A stretch of 45,705 nucleotides of DNA from an uncultured Eubacterium sp. (GTDB lineage: Bacteria; Bacillota; Clostridia; Lachnospirales; Lachnospiraceae). Shown piece after piece: positions 16,900 to 25,794 of this stretch (the stretch's first letter is position 1; every line of letters starts with the position of its first letter). The notes below the pieces were generated by a model that was given only the letters and a program-made list of their open reading frames with translations, ran no database searches and was not told where the DNA came from. Both the position numbers and the translations under genes were made by a program. The stretch covers positions 1-45,705 of the forward strand of contig CAJUFM010000018.1 in NCBI GenBank assembly GCA_910585745.1. The letters run 5' to 3'.

Positions 16900-19017
16900 A
16901 TGGACAGAAAACAAATGGTATATCATTTCATATGTGAAGAGGATTATAAACCGTTAAAAGGTAAAGAAATGGCACTGCTTTTCTGTGTGCCCAAAAAAGA
17001 GAGAAAGCAGTTTCATGATATATTGGACGAATTGGTGGCTGAGGGTAAGGTAATATTGGATAAAACGGGAAGATACCGGCTGCCGGAGGAAAATGTGAAT
17101 ACAGGAGTCTTTATGGCTACCAGCCGGGGATTTGGCTTTGTGCGGGTGGAGGAAAGGGAAGGAGATATCTTTATACCGGAACCTTATGTTTCCAATGCCT
17201 ATGATGGGGACATCGTTATGGTGCAGATTTTCCGGGAGGGGGATGGGAAAAGGCGCTGTGAGGGAAAGATCATAAAGGTGATCGAGCGGAAAAATGTGAC
17301 AGTGGTGGGGACATTTACGAGGAATAACCAGTTTGGATTTGTGGTGGTGGACCGGGAAAAGTTTACCAGTGACGTCTATATCCCCAAGGGAAAGACGATG
17401 GATGCGGTCACCGGGCATAAGGTTGTCGTGGAGATCGAGGATTTTGGGGACGGTGTAAAAAATCCAGAAGGAAAGATTATAGAAATTCTGGGGCACAGCA
17501 ACGATCCCGGAGTGGACATCCTGTCCATCATAAGAGGATTTGGACTGCCGGAGGAATTTCCGGAGGATGTGATGCGCCAGACAGCACAGGTTCCTTCTGA
17601 GGTGACCAGTGAAGACATTGCAGGAAGGATGGACCTCCGTGGCTGCCAGACTGTGACAATTGACGGAGAGGATGCCAAAGATCTCGACGATGCTATTACA
17701 TTGACCAAAAGAGAAGATGGAGGTTTTGAGCTGGGGGTGCATATTGCAGATGTGACGAATTATGTCACCGAGGGATCGGCGCTGGACAAGGAAGCATTGA
17801 AGCGTGGGACCAGTGTGTACCTGACTGACCGTGTGATCCCCATGCTGCCCCATAAGCTGTCAAATGGAATCTGTTCCTTAAATGAAGGTGTGGACAGGCT
17901 GGCTCTGAGTTGTATCATTTCCTATAATAAAGAGGGGAAGATCCTGGATTCCCGTATCGGGGAGTCGGTGATCTGTGTGGACCGGAGGATGAGTTACACA
18001 GAGGTAAATGCCATTGTTACACTGCAGGATGAGAGCGCGCGGGAAAAATTCCGGGAACTGGTGCCGATGTTTGAGACTATGAAAGAACTGGCGGGTATTC
18101 TGCGTAAGAACCGTAAAAAGCAGGGATCGATTGATTTCGATTTTCCAGAGTGCAAAATCGTAGTAGATAGGCAGGGAAAACCACTGGATATCGTTCCCTA
18201 TGACCGGAACACAGCTACCCGGATCATCGAGGAATTTATGCTGGCGGCAAACAAAGTAGTGGCAGAGGATTTTTTCTGGCAGGAGATTCCTTTTGTATAC
18301 CGTACCCACGAGTATCCGGATCTGGAGAAGATCAAGGAGCTGGCGGCGCTGGCAAGAAGTTTTTCCTATACGCTGAAGGTAGGAAATGAAGAGGTTCATC
18401 CGAGGGAGATCCAGAAGCTGATCGAGAGCATCGAGGGCACAGAGGAAGAGACATTTTTGAGCCGGATTACCCTGAGGGCGATGAAGCGGGCTAGGTATTC
18501 CACCGAAAATGATGGACATTTTGGTCTTGCTACCAAATATTACTGCCACTTTACATCGCCAATACGAAGATATCCGGACCTGCAGATCCATCGGATCATA
18601 AAAGAAACCCTTCGTGGAGGCATGAGCTCACGGCGCCATCAGCACTACGAGGACATCCTTCCCGGCGTGGCAAAGGCCAGCAGTGATCTGGAACGCCGGG
18701 CGGATGAAGCGGAGCGGGAAGTGGACAAGCTGAAAAAGACGGAATATATGAAAGACCGGATCGGAGAGATCTTTGAAGGTGTGATCAGCGGCGTGACCTC
18801 CTGGGGCATTTATGTGGAACTTCCCAATACCGTAGAGGGCATGATCCGTCTTGCAGATCTGGAAGATGATAACTATGAATATGACAGTGAGAATTACAGG
18901 GTGACAGGAAAATACAGTGGCAGAGAACTCAGGCTGGGACAGAAGATAAAGGTGCAGGCAGCGCATGCCGACACCTTTACCAGGACAATAGATTTTGTGA
19001 TTCCGAAGGAGGTATAG
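16900..19017 (+). CDS. rnr: Ribonuclease R
   Basis: 705 residues, a 3'-5' exoribonuclease that digests structured RNA and works with tmRNA-SmpB. Order: N-terminal winged helix (about 1-60), cold-shock/OB domains (MATSRGFGFVRVEE; FIPEPYVSNAYDGD), the RNB catalytic domain from IDGEDAKDLDDAIT with its metal-binding aspartates, HFTSPIRRYPDLQIHR near the end, and a C-terminal S1 domain (GVISGVTSWGIYVELPN). All parts are complete. Start at 16900 behind AGAGAGG. smpB follows after 4 bases. Confidence 0.96.
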   Translation: MDRKQMVYHFICEEDYKPLKGKEMALLFCVPKKERKQFHDILDELVAEGKVILDKTGRYRLPEENVNTGVFMATSRGFGFVRVEEREGDIFIPEPYVSNAYDGDIVMVQIFREGDGKRRCEGKIIKVIERKNVTVVGTFTRNNQFGFVVVDREKFTSDVYIPKGKTMDAVTGHKVVVEIEDFGDGVKNPEGKIIEILGHSNDPGVDILSIIRGFGLPEEFPEDVMRQTAQVPSEVTSEDIAGRMDLRGCQTVTIDGEDAKDLDDAITLTKREDGGFELGVHIADVTNYVTEGSALDKEALKRGTSVYLTDRVIPMLPHKLSNGICSLNEGVDRLALSCIISYNKEGKILDSRIGESVICVDRRMSYTEVNAIVTLQDESAREKFRELVPMFETMKELAGILRKNRKKQGSIDFDFPECKIVVDRQGKPLDIVPYDRNTATRIIEEFMLAANKVVAEDFFWQEIPFVYRTHEYPDLEKIKELAALARSFSYTLKVGNEEVHPREIQKLIESIEGTEEETFLSRITLRAMKRARYSTENDGHFGLATKYYCHFTSPIRRYPDLQIHRIIKETLRGGMSSRRHQHYEDILPGVAKASSDLERRADEAEREVDKLKKTEYMKDRIGEIFEGVISGVTSWGIYVELPNTVEGMIRLADLEDDNYEYDSENYRVTGKYSGRELRLGQKIKVQAAHADTFTRTIDFVIPKEV

Positions 19018-19021
19018 GAAA

Positions 19022-19486
19022 ATGGGGAAGGATACCGTAAAATTGATCGCCAACAACAAAAAGGCATGGCATGATTATTTTATAGAGGATAAATATGAGG
19101 CAGGGATTGAGCTTCACGGCACAGAGGTAAAATCCATACGGATGGGTCACTGCAGTATTAAGGAGGCATTTATCCGTGTGGAAAAGGGCGAGGTTTTTGT
19201 ATATGGCATGCATGTCAGTCCATATGAGAAGGGAAACATTTTTAATAAAGACCCTCTGAGACCGAGAAAACTTCTGCTTCACCGCAGTGAGATCCGTAAG
19301 CTGATCGGAAAGATGGCACAGAAAGGATATACACTTGTTCCTCTGCAGGTGTATTTTAAAGGAAGCTTGATCAAGGTGGAGATCGCTCTGGCAAAGGGTA
19401 AAAAACTTTATGACAAGCGGGAGGACATCGCCAAGAAGGATCAGAAGCGGGCGGCAGAAAGAGAATTCAAAATAAAAAACATATAG
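19022..19486 (+). CDS. smpB: SsrA-binding protein SmpB
   Basis: 154 residues. SmpB binds tmRNA and takes the place of the anticodon stem in the decoding centre during ribosome rescue. Motifs: NKKAWHDYFIEDKYEAGIEL, GTEVKSIRMG, DPLRPRKLLLHRSEI and the basic tail KGKKLYDKREDIAKKDQKR. It lies 4 bases after rnr, whose last codons contain its ribosome site, AAGGAGG, so the two are co-translated. The tmRNA gene (ssrA), often nearby, was looked for downstream and not found in this window. Confidence 0.96.
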   Translation: MGKDTVKLIANNKKAWHDYFIEDKYEAGIELHGTEVKSIRMGHCSIKEAFIRVEKGEVFVYGMHVSPYEKGNIFNKDPLRPRKLLLHRSEIRKLIGKMAQKGYTLVPLQVYFKGSLIKVEIALAKGKKLYDKREDIAKKDQKRAAEREFKIKNI

Positions 19487-19600
19487 TGTAGCTCGATGGC
19501 GCAAATTTGAACCCTGTTTCATAAAATAAAAATATTTGTAACAGAATTGTAATAAAATTAACAAAATTGCATATACTCTATAATAAGTGAGGTAGAGTAT

Positions 19601-20281
19601 ATGAAAAGAATTAAAGTTTTTGTAATGATATTGTACATTATGTTTGTGGTTGAAATCCTTGGTGCCTGGAGCAACACTCCTAAAGCTAAGGAGACGGCGG
19701 CTTTTACGGTAGCGGTCAAGCCACAGATGATCGTGGAAGAAAATGAGGCGGCGGCAGCGGAACTGGCAGCACGTGTCGAGTATGCCAATATAAAAGCGCA
19801 GGAAAGGATAAAAAGAAACGAGTATTACTCAAGTATAAATGAGGAAGAAGAAAAAGAACGGGAGTACAGACTGGAAAAGGAGCGTCAGAGAAAAGAGCGC
19901 ATCCGTGAAAAGAAGCGGGAAGAGCGACGGATCCTGGAGAGGATCGTGGAGGCAGAGGCGGGAGATCAGGACCTGAAAGGACGGATCCTGGTGGCAAATG
20001 TCATCATGAACCGCGTCAGATCCAAACACTTTCCTGATACGATAAAAGCCGTCGTATTTGCCCATCGGCAGTTCTCGCCGATCCAAAATGGCAGATACTA
20101 CAGGGTAACTGTATCCCAAAAGACGAAAAAAGCAGTAAAAAAAGCATTGGAAGGCAAGGACTATTCAGATGGAGCACTGTATTTTATGTGCCGCAGCGCT
20201 TCCAGTCCATCCAACGTAGCCTGGTTTGACCGGGCCTTGAAAAAAATCAAGACCTACGGCTGCCATGAATTTTTCCGGTAA
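19601..20281 (+). CDS. Secreted SleB-like cell wall hydrolase
   Basis: 226 residues. An N-terminal membrane segment (VFVMILYIMFVVEILGAW) acts as signal or anchor. A highly charged Glu/Arg/Lys helix (about 70-110) follows, likely a coiled-coil spacer. The C-terminal Hydrolase_2 domain has RIVEAEAGDQDLKGRILVAN, VIMNRVRSKHFPDTI and FSPIQNGRYY; the first glutamate of AEAG is the likely catalytic acid as in SleB. SleB enzymes cut spore cortex peptidoglycan, but this family is also found in vegetative cells. Convergence with a 22-bp terminator stem closes the unit. A second family member lies at 30166. Confidence 0.85.
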   Translation: MKRIKVFVMILYIMFVVEILGAWSNTPKAKETAAFTVAVKPQMIVEENEAAAAELAARVEYANIKAQERIKRNEYYSSINEEEEKEREYRLEKERQRKERIREKKREERRILERIVEAEAGDQDLKGRILVANVIMNRVRSKHFPDTIKAVVFAHRQFSPIQNGRYYRVTVSQKTKKAVKKALEGKDYSDGALYFMCRSASSPSNVAWFDRALKKIKTYGCHEFFR

Positions 20282-20295
20282 CTGTCAAGCCATGC

Positions 20296-20355
20296 ACAAA
20301 AAGAAAAGAACGCCCTGGCAAGCTTGCTTGCAACAGGGCGTTCTTTTCTTTTTGT
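20296..20355. terminator. Very long bidirectional terminator hairpin
   Basis: A stem of about 21-22 base pairs: left arm about 20296-20317, right arm 20334-20355. It has A-rich and T-rich outer halves (AAAAAGAAAAGAACG / CGTTCTTTTCTTTTT) and a loop with GCAAGCTTGC. Confidence 0.85.
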
Positions 20356-20427
20356 ATACGGCGATCAGCCGAAGCGAGATGAAGGAAACGAAGTTTCCGA
20401 AATCGAGCTTGCATGGCATGGCAGTTG
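20353..20427 (+). repeat. 75-bp intergenic repeat, copy 1
   Basis: Identical to 20451-20525. Contains short palindromes CGGCGATCAGCCG and GGAAACGAAGTTTCC, and GCATGGCATGGC near its end. REP-like in character. Confidence 0.9.
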
Positions 20428-20450
20428 TAGAGCGTAGTTTTTTAGTGTAA

Positions 20451-20525
20451 TGTATACGGCGATCAGCCGAAGCGAGATGAAGGAAACGAAGTTTCCGAAA
20501 TCGAGCTTGCATGGCATGGCAGTTG
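20451..20525 (+). repeat. 75-bp intergenic repeat, copy 2
   Basis: Second direct copy, 98 bases after the first, with a 23-base unrelated spacer. No coding frame worth calling crosses either copy. Confidence 0.9.
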
Positions 20526-20632
20526 ATCAGCGGAAGAAAATTCATCCTACAACTCAATAAAAAAATTTAAGAATAACGCTATTTCGTTGGAGAAAGTGTC
20601 GTTTGTCGCAAGTTTGTGTCGTTGGAGACATT

Positions 20633-20664
20633 TTGAGTAAATTAGGGGATTTATGTGTTATAAT
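20633..20664 (+). promoter_or_regulatory. Promoter of the helveticin-like/ABC operon
   Basis: A consensus TATAAT (20659-20664) preceded by TGT (extended -10). TTGAGT at 20633 is the best -35 but 20 bases away, so the extended -10 probably carries it. Confidence 0.5.
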
Positions 20665-20705
20665 AGGGAAGTAGTGTTGAGCTACATTGGAAGTGAGGTG
20701 AAAGA

Positions 20706-20765
20706 ATGCGGATTATTTATGGTTGCAGAGAAAAAATTGTGTGCTGCGTTCTTTTCATAAGGTAG
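20706..20765 (+). CDS. Possible 19-residue leader peptide
   Basis: ATG at 20706 behind GTGAGGTGAAAG opens 19 codons ending in TAG: MRIIYGCREKIVCCVLFIR. It lies 40 bases downstream of a TATAAT box, and its last codons form the left arm of a 14-bp inverted repeat (20744-20798). That arrangement recalls a translated leader that controls a downstream gene, but there is no codon run that names an amino acid and no U-tract after the repeat. It may equally be chance in a short gap. Confidence 0.35.
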   Translation: MRIIYGCREKIVCCVLFIR

Positions 20766-20798
20766 TCATTGATGGATGATATACTGAAAAGAACGCAG
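20744..20798. other. 14-bp perfect inverted repeat in the operon leader
   Basis: CTGCGTTCTTTTCA (20744-20757) and TGAAAAGAACGCAG (20785-20798) with a 27-base loop. Eleven bases of each arm (GCGTTCTTTTC) match the terminator hairpin at 20296-20355. Confidence 0.65.
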
Positions 20799-20853
20799 GA
20801 AAAAAGAGTTTAGTTAATGAAAACAGTTGCGTGCAAGCAAAATAAAAAAATAA

Positions 20854-20917
20854 AGGAGAGATACATAATGAAAATAAAAAATTAAGATTTTTATGTCTGG
20901 CAATAATTTTAGCTATG
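20854..20917 (+). other. Frameshifted start and signal peptide of the helveticin-like gene
   Basis: GGAGAG (20854) and ATG at 20868 are well placed but read MKIKN and stop at 20883. The downstream gene's frame, read back, gives KKLRFLCLAIILAMLSGIFG, a clear signal-peptide core. One extra A in the A6 run at 20876-20881 would join them as MKIKKLRFLCLAI. Confidence 0.75.
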
Positions 20918-23089
20918 TTAAGTGGTATATTTGGAAATTCAAATTCAATAGTATTATTTGCGGCTGAAGATACATTTGATGATGAATTATTTTACGAAGA
21001 TGAAGATTCAGATTACGATTTGGATATAGAAGATGATGATGAAGACGAATACGAGAGTGAGGGGTTTGTGGAGGACGATGAAGCTGGAGAGGAGGAAGAA
21101 ATAACAGACGATGAGCTGGAAGATGCCCTTGATGTTTTGGATCCCAAAGAGGTAGGAGTTACATATAACATTACTTCAAGGTGGAGTGGACATTGTAATG
21201 TAGATGTAGTACTTTCCAATTTGACGGAAGAAACTATTGAAAATTGGGAAATTGAATTTCCCTTTGAAGGCAGTGTGGAAAATATCTGGAATGCCAAGGT
21301 TACAAAAACGGAAGAAGGATCTGTTAATATTAAAAATGCAGATTGGAATCAGGATATTGAAGTTGGAAAGACCGTTTCATTTGGTATGACAGTTGCTTGT
21401 CCGGATGAAAACCATATCGCGTTCCCAAAAGAATGTAGTACGATCAAGGAATATGTAGAAGTTTTGAGCGAGTATGATATGGATTTGCAGGTGTATAGTA
21501 AATGGGACAACAAAGTAAATGGCCAAATCACTATCGACAATCTTGAAAAAGTAAGAATTGAAGATTGGAAAATTGATCTTGAGACAAATCTTACCTTTAT
21601 ATCAGTGTGGAATGCCAAAATCAAAAGGAGAAGAGAAAGTGGATATACTCTTGATAATATGGGTTACAATGCCAATATAGAGGCAGGTGGATCCGTGTCC
21701 TTTACTTTTATTGCGGAATATCCGGAAGGTGAAGAACCTAATGTATCCGAATATTATTTATATGAAATGGGAGATGTTGTTGATATTGAAGAACAGATTC
21801 AGAGTCAGTTAGAAGATCCAGAAGAAGATGTTGAGTACATCGATGAAAATGATTTTGAGGGTGAAGAACTGGAAGCTTTTAATGTGGTAAAGTCATACTA
21901 TGCCAGGAAAATATCGCTTTCTTCCAAGGCAGCAGCGAAAAATAAAAACTCCAAACCTAAAAATCCATATGCTAACCCTAAGAATTGGGCTGGAAAAGTA
22001 ACATTGAAAGAAAAAAATCATAAATATAATGTGAGTTGTAACACCCACCCCAATCTTGCAATTCAAGGATTTCACATTTATAATGATGATCTTTATATTG
22101 CACAGCGAAGCGGTACTACCTTGTATATTAACAAGTGTGTGAAAAATGGCAATGAATTTGTGGCAGAAAAGATTGAATATGATGACAATGGTCAGCTTAC
22201 GAGTGGAGATGAAATGTGCCTTGAGGGATTTGCCCATGGTCAGACAATAGAATTCTTTACAGACACCACAGATGAAAATAAAGTAAAACTACTGATAGGT
22301 GGAAATATAAGAAAAGATTTTGAACGGTCTCTGGCTATTGTGGAATATCGTAAAGGTGAGACAATAAATTTTAAAAAGGATAATTTCAAACGTTTGACTA
22401 AGCTGGCGTATGCAAATCAGAAAAGGAAATATTTTGGTTATGCAGGCAGGATAGATGCCTCCCTGTCGCCAGATAAGAAAACGTTGTGTATCTGGTTTGC
22501 TACTGACAAAAATAAAAAAGAAAATGATTCATTGAAGATAGGAAAAATTCAGATTGCATGTTATAATTTTAACGCTATACTGAAAAAACTGGGATCTGAT
22601 CCTTCGTTATCTTTCCAGAACATACCAAAATCTTATTGTTATTCAAGCTGTGAGCAAAATGAGAAGAAACAATTTATCAGACCGAAAGGATCAAATCAGG
22701 GTATTGCTGTATCCAATCGTTATGCCGTTACGAGTAATGGAAAGAAAGTAAAAAAACATAAGGTGTATTTAAGTTCTGGTGCTCAACAGTCGGATAAACC
22801 ACTGTATATCAGTATGATGACGCTCACAAGAAGGAGTGAAAAAACATTAACTAGCAATGGGATTTATCATACAAGATTGAAATTGAAATGCAAGAAGATT
22901 GCCAAAGGTATAAATAAAAACGTAAAGAAATGGGAAATTGAAAAGATTCGGCTGACAAAGAAAAATAAATTAAATTTCATCATTACTCCTGCTCCTAATG
23001 ATAAAAATAGTACTATATCTAAGGAACGACAATACATATTTAGCATACCAGCAAGTAAAATGAATTCGCAACGGGGGAAAACAAAATGA
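20915..23089 (+). CDS. Secreted protein with two CBM2-like domains and a helveticin J-like domain
   Basis: 724 residues in the open frame; about 740 if the signal peptide (see 20854) is restored. Order: signal region, an Asp/Glu-rich stretch (about 17-75), two similar cellulose-binding-like beta domains (about 79-165 and 185-270) each with the pattern WEIEF or WKIDL, (I/V)WNAK, a (W/Y)N residue pair and a VSF strand, a basic linker (330-360), then a C-terminal domain (about 370-720). This last part resembles the bacteriocin helveticin J: LYIAQRSGTTLYINKC, FAHGQTIEFF, KRLTKLAYANQKRKYFGYAG, RIDASLSPDKKTLCIWFAT. Helveticin J is a secreted bacteriolysin of lactobacilli. The match is from recalled sequence patterns, so a lectin-like propeller without killing activity is an alternative. 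The next gene overlaps its stop by 4 bases. Confidence 0.6.
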   Translation: MLSGIFGNSNSIVLFAAEDTFDDELFYEDEDSDYDLDIEDDDEDEYESEGFVEDDEAGEEEEITDDELEDALDVLDPKEVGVTYNITSRWSGHCNVDVVLSNLTEETIENWEIEFPFEGSVENIWNAKVTKTEEGSVNIKNADWNQDIEVGKTVSFGMTVACPDENHIAFPKECSTIKEYVEVLSEYDMDLQVYSKWDNKVNGQITIDNLEKVRIEDWKIDLETNLTFISVWNAKIKRRRESGYTLDNMGYNANIEAGGSVSFTFIAEYPEGEEPNVSEYYLYEMGDVVDIEEQIQSQLEDPEEDVEYIDENDFEGEELEAFNVVKSYYARKISLSSKAAAKNKNSKPKNPYANPKNWAGKVTLKEKNHKYNVSCNTHPNLAIQGFHIYNDDLYIAQRSGTTLYINKCVKNGNEFVAEKIEYDDNGQLTSGDEMCLEGFAHGQTIEFFTDTTDENKVKLLIGGNIRKDFERSLAIVEYRKGETINFKKDNFKRLTKLAYANQKRKYFGYAGRIDASLSPDKKTLCIWFATDKNKKENDSLKIGKIQIACYNFNAILKKLGSDPSLSFQNIPKSYCYSSCEQNEKKQFIRPKGSNQGIAVSNRYAVTSNGKKVKKHKVYLSSGAQQSDKPLYISMMTLTRRSEKTLTSNGIYHTRLKLKCKKIAKGINKNVKKWEIEKIRLTKKNKLNFIITPAPNDKNSTISKERQYIFSIPASKMNSQRGKTK

Positions 23090-24501
23090 AAAAGAAAACA
23101 TTCTGCTGGATTTTTGTGTGCCTGCTGACCATAGTGATGTACCTTTCATCTGGTCATGTCCATGCTGATTCCATTACAACACAGGGCAAGTGTGGAGATA
23201 ACGCTGTTTATACCGTTGATGCTGAGGGTGTCATGAGGATATCCGGAAATGGGAAAGTACATAAATTTATAGCGGATGCTGTGGTAAAGAGAATCATTGT
23301 GGAAGATGGAATTGAAGAAATTGGCCAGGAAGGTCTGGCTGGTTTTGGGGAAGTGACGGAGATCCAGCTTCCGGCCTCTGTAAAAAAAGTAGGCGAATGG
23401 GCTTTCAGGGCATGTAAAAACCTGAATAAAATTGTCTTTTCAGAAGGGCTGGAGGAGATGGGAAAAGAAGTGTTTTTTGAAGATACTGCACTAAAGGAAG
23501 TTGAACTGCCGGATACCTTAACGAAGATTGGTCCCCAGTTGTTCAATTATTGTGAAAACCTTAAAAAAGTAAAGCTGCCTAAAAACCTAAAGGAAATTCC
23601 ATGGGGTATTTTTGCAAATTGCCAGAGTCTGGAAGTAATAATCTGGCCGGAAAATTGTAAAAAAATAGGAGCTAATATATTTTTTGAAGCAAACAGGATC
23701 ACATCCTTCACTGTGCCGGATTCCGTGGAATACTTAGAGGAACATATGCTGAGTGGTGCAGATAATCTTAAAACCCTGGTCGTGGGAAAGGGAGTTACAA
23801 AAGTAAATAAATCATTTGCTTCAAAAGCCATGTCCCTCCGGAAAATTGTTAATCATTCCAATATAACGATACCGCTGCCTTTTGAAAAAGACAGGAGGCG
23901 CTGGTTTGTGAACGGAAAGAAAGTTACAAAATTGAAACCGGGGAAAACGGCGGTCATGCATGGAAAAAAATATAAGGTTACATATGACCTTGGGGGAGGG
24001 AAAGCAGTGTCCAAACTTCCTAAAACCCATACCTATGCACAGGATACGGTATTGCCTAAGGTAAAGAAAAAAGGGTATACCTTTTTGGGCTGGAGGACAG
24101 ACGGAGCAAAAGATGGGGACAACACGACTGACAGGATTTCTAAAAGGCTTTATGGGAAAATTTCTGCCAGGGCAATACTAAAAAAGTGTAAGATAAGTTC
24201 TAAAAATGGAAGGATCCATGTTCTGGTTAAGGATCGTTTCTATGGGACGAAAAAGTACAATAAAAATAGTGATATTTTTTATTACAGATACGCCGACAAT
24301 AAGGAAATGAAGGATGCCAAAATGGTTCTGTTCACGGCGCCATATGGAAAAGGTCTTTCGCAAAAACTTAGTAAGGGAACCTATTATGTCGAATTGGCAC
24401 AGGCATTTGCGTATCAGGTAAATGACTACGAATACGATTATGAAGAGTATAAGCATCCGACGGGAGGATGGATCGGTAAATGGAAGGTAGTCATTAAATA
24501 A
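23086..24501 (+). CDS. Secreted BspA-type leucine-rich repeat protein with an InlB-type B repeat
   Basis: 471 residues. A signal peptide (KKKTFCWIFVCLLTIVMYLSSGHVHA, split near A27) precedes about eight LRR_5 repeats (55-270), seen as EEIGQEGLAGFGEVTEIQLP, KKVGEWAFRACKNL, EEMGKEVFFEDTAL, TKIGPQLFNYCENL. A Listeria-Bacteroides (Flg_new) repeat follows: YKVTYDLGGGKAVSKLPKTH and GYTFLGWRTDG. The last 120 residues are Lys/Tyr-rich and unrecognised. Such proteins bind host or bacterial surfaces. ATGA overlap with the previous gene shows translational coupling, so the two are made together. Confidence 0.8.
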   Translation: MKKKTFCWIFVCLLTIVMYLSSGHVHADSITTQGKCGDNAVYTVDAEGVMRISGNGKVHKFIADAVVKRIIVEDGIEEIGQEGLAGFGEVTEIQLPASVKKVGEWAFRACKNLNKIVFSEGLEEMGKEVFFEDTALKEVELPDTLTKIGPQLFNYCENLKKVKLPKNLKEIPWGIFANCQSLEVIIWPENCKKIGANIFFEANRITSFTVPDSVEYLEEHMLSGADNLKTLVVGKGVTKVNKSFASKAMSLRKIVNHSNITIPLPFEKDRRRWFVNGKKVTKLKPGKTAVMHGKKYKVTYDLGGGKAVSKLPKTHTYAQDTVLPKVKKKGYTFLGWRTDGAKDGDNTTDRISKRLYGKISARAILKKCKISSKNGRIHVLVKDRFYGTKKYNKNSDIFYYRYADNKEMKDAKMVLFTAPYGKGLSQKLSKGTYYVELAQAFAYQVNDYEYDYEEYKHPTGGWIGKWKVVIK

Positions 24502-24557
24502 ATAATGATTCACTGTAAATTAACCTGCTATATTATTTTAGAAAAGAAAGTTAAGAT

Positions 24558-25760
24558 ATGAAAAACCAATTTCTATTTGTAATAAACGACATACGAAAAA
24601 ACAAGATTTATTTTTCGTGGAATATTATACAGATCAGCATTGTCTGTGTGTTGCTTTCTATTATTCTTCAAAGTGCTTTTGAATATACAGATGTAAAAGA
24701 CAAGTTTGATAAAATTACGGAGCAGTCAGAGATTTATATGTTTCGGGATGAAACAACAGATGAAAAGTTCGAGGAGTTATTGAATGATGAAAACAAACGT
24801 CATCAATTAGCCGAATTATATGATTCTGTTCAGAATAGAGTGGAAGCTTCCCATGGAAATATTTTAAGTTTTACAGCAAACTCAAATAAGAGATTTTATA
24901 TGTCAGAGGAATTAGCAAAAGATGTCGCGCAGATATGGAAAGTTCCGGAGGAAAATGAGGACTCTCTGGATATGATATCGGTATCAGAAAACTTTTTTCA
25001 GATATTTCAGTTAAAACCAGAGGGGGATCTGGATCAATTTAAAAAGAAATCAGAAGGAAAGATTCCTGTTGTCCTTGGCAGCAGCTTTCAGAAAATCTAC
25101 CAATTACATGATATTATCTATGATTCAAATCATCAGGCATATGAGATAGAGGGTTTTCTGGAGGAGGGATCTTATTATATTGCGCCAGGGGAAAGAAGGG
25201 AGCCTGTTTATCTGGATCAAGTGATCCTGAAATTATCTGAGATTGACCCAGAGGATTCTGTTGATCTGCTGGATTATTTTGTTACGACCTACTACATCAT
25301 AAAAGACAACGATTTTATGGAAAATGTGGTTGAGCAATCAAGAGACAAGGATCTGATGGATCTTAGTATTAATAATTTTTCATTCCAGATGGATGCCATT
25401 ACTGGGGATATAAAAGATGAAATGATCCTGAATGGCAGTATAATGGTAATTCTATTTATATTTTGTCTTATTGCAATGACAGGCAATGTTCTTCAATTTA
25501 TCTCTGATGCGAAAAGAGAATTTGCTGTCCATATGATGTGCGGGGCAGACAAAGGAGCTATTATTTTCCGGATCATAATGCAGATGTGGTGCATATATAT
25601 ATCATCTGCTGTTTTTGTGATTCTGATAAAAAAAGCATCCCCAACGGCTTTTATGTCCTTGTCTTTTTCAGGGGCATATATTCTATTGTTGTGTCTGCTT
25701 CCCATATGTATATTAAAACGGCAGACAATACAGACATTATATAAAAAAAGTTATGAATAA
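24558..25760 (+). CDS. FtsX/MacB-type ABC permease, subunit 1
   Basis: 400 residues. One N-terminal membrane helix (YFSWNIIQISIVCVLLSIIL), a large extracytoplasmic domain of about 250 residues, then three C-terminal helices (IMVILFIFCLIAMTGNVLQFI; WCIYISSAVFVILI; YILLLCLLPICIL). SDAKREFAVHMMCGADK is the FtsX-type coupling segment that touches the ATPase (compare KEIVLRKLAGAE in the next gene). This is the type VII ABC (MacB/FtsX) layout, which moves or releases envelope substrates rather than importing solutes. 56 bases separate it from the LRR gene; no terminator intervenes. Confidence 0.75.
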   Translation: MKNQFLFVINDIRKNKIYFSWNIIQISIVCVLLSIILQSAFEYTDVKDKFDKITEQSEIYMFRDETTDEKFEELLNDENKRHQLAELYDSVQNRVEASHGNILSFTANSNKRFYMSEELAKDVAQIWKVPEENEDSLDMISVSENFFQIFQLKPEGDLDQFKKKSEGKIPVVLGSSFQKIYQLHDIIYDSNHQAYEIEGFLEEGSYYIAPGERREPVYLDQVILKLSEIDPEDSVDLLDYFVTTYYIIKDNDFMENVVEQSRDKDLMDLSINNFSFQMDAITGDIKDEMILNGSIMVILFIFCLIAMTGNVLQFISDAKREFAVHMMCGADKGAIIFRIIMQMWCIYISSAVFVILIKKASPTAFMSLSFSGAYILLLCLLPICILKRQTIQTLYKKSYE

Positions 25761-25794
25761 ATTGAAAACAAGTGAAAGATAGAAAGGTAGAGCA

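Noticed and set aside
19487..19600. tmRNA (ssrA) downstream of smpB
   Set aside because: The gap is about 110 bases and AT-rich, with no tRNA-like ends and no tag reading frame.
20265..20557. Short frames on both strands across the 75-bp repeats
   Set aside because: They consist of repeat and terminator sequence without ribosome sites.
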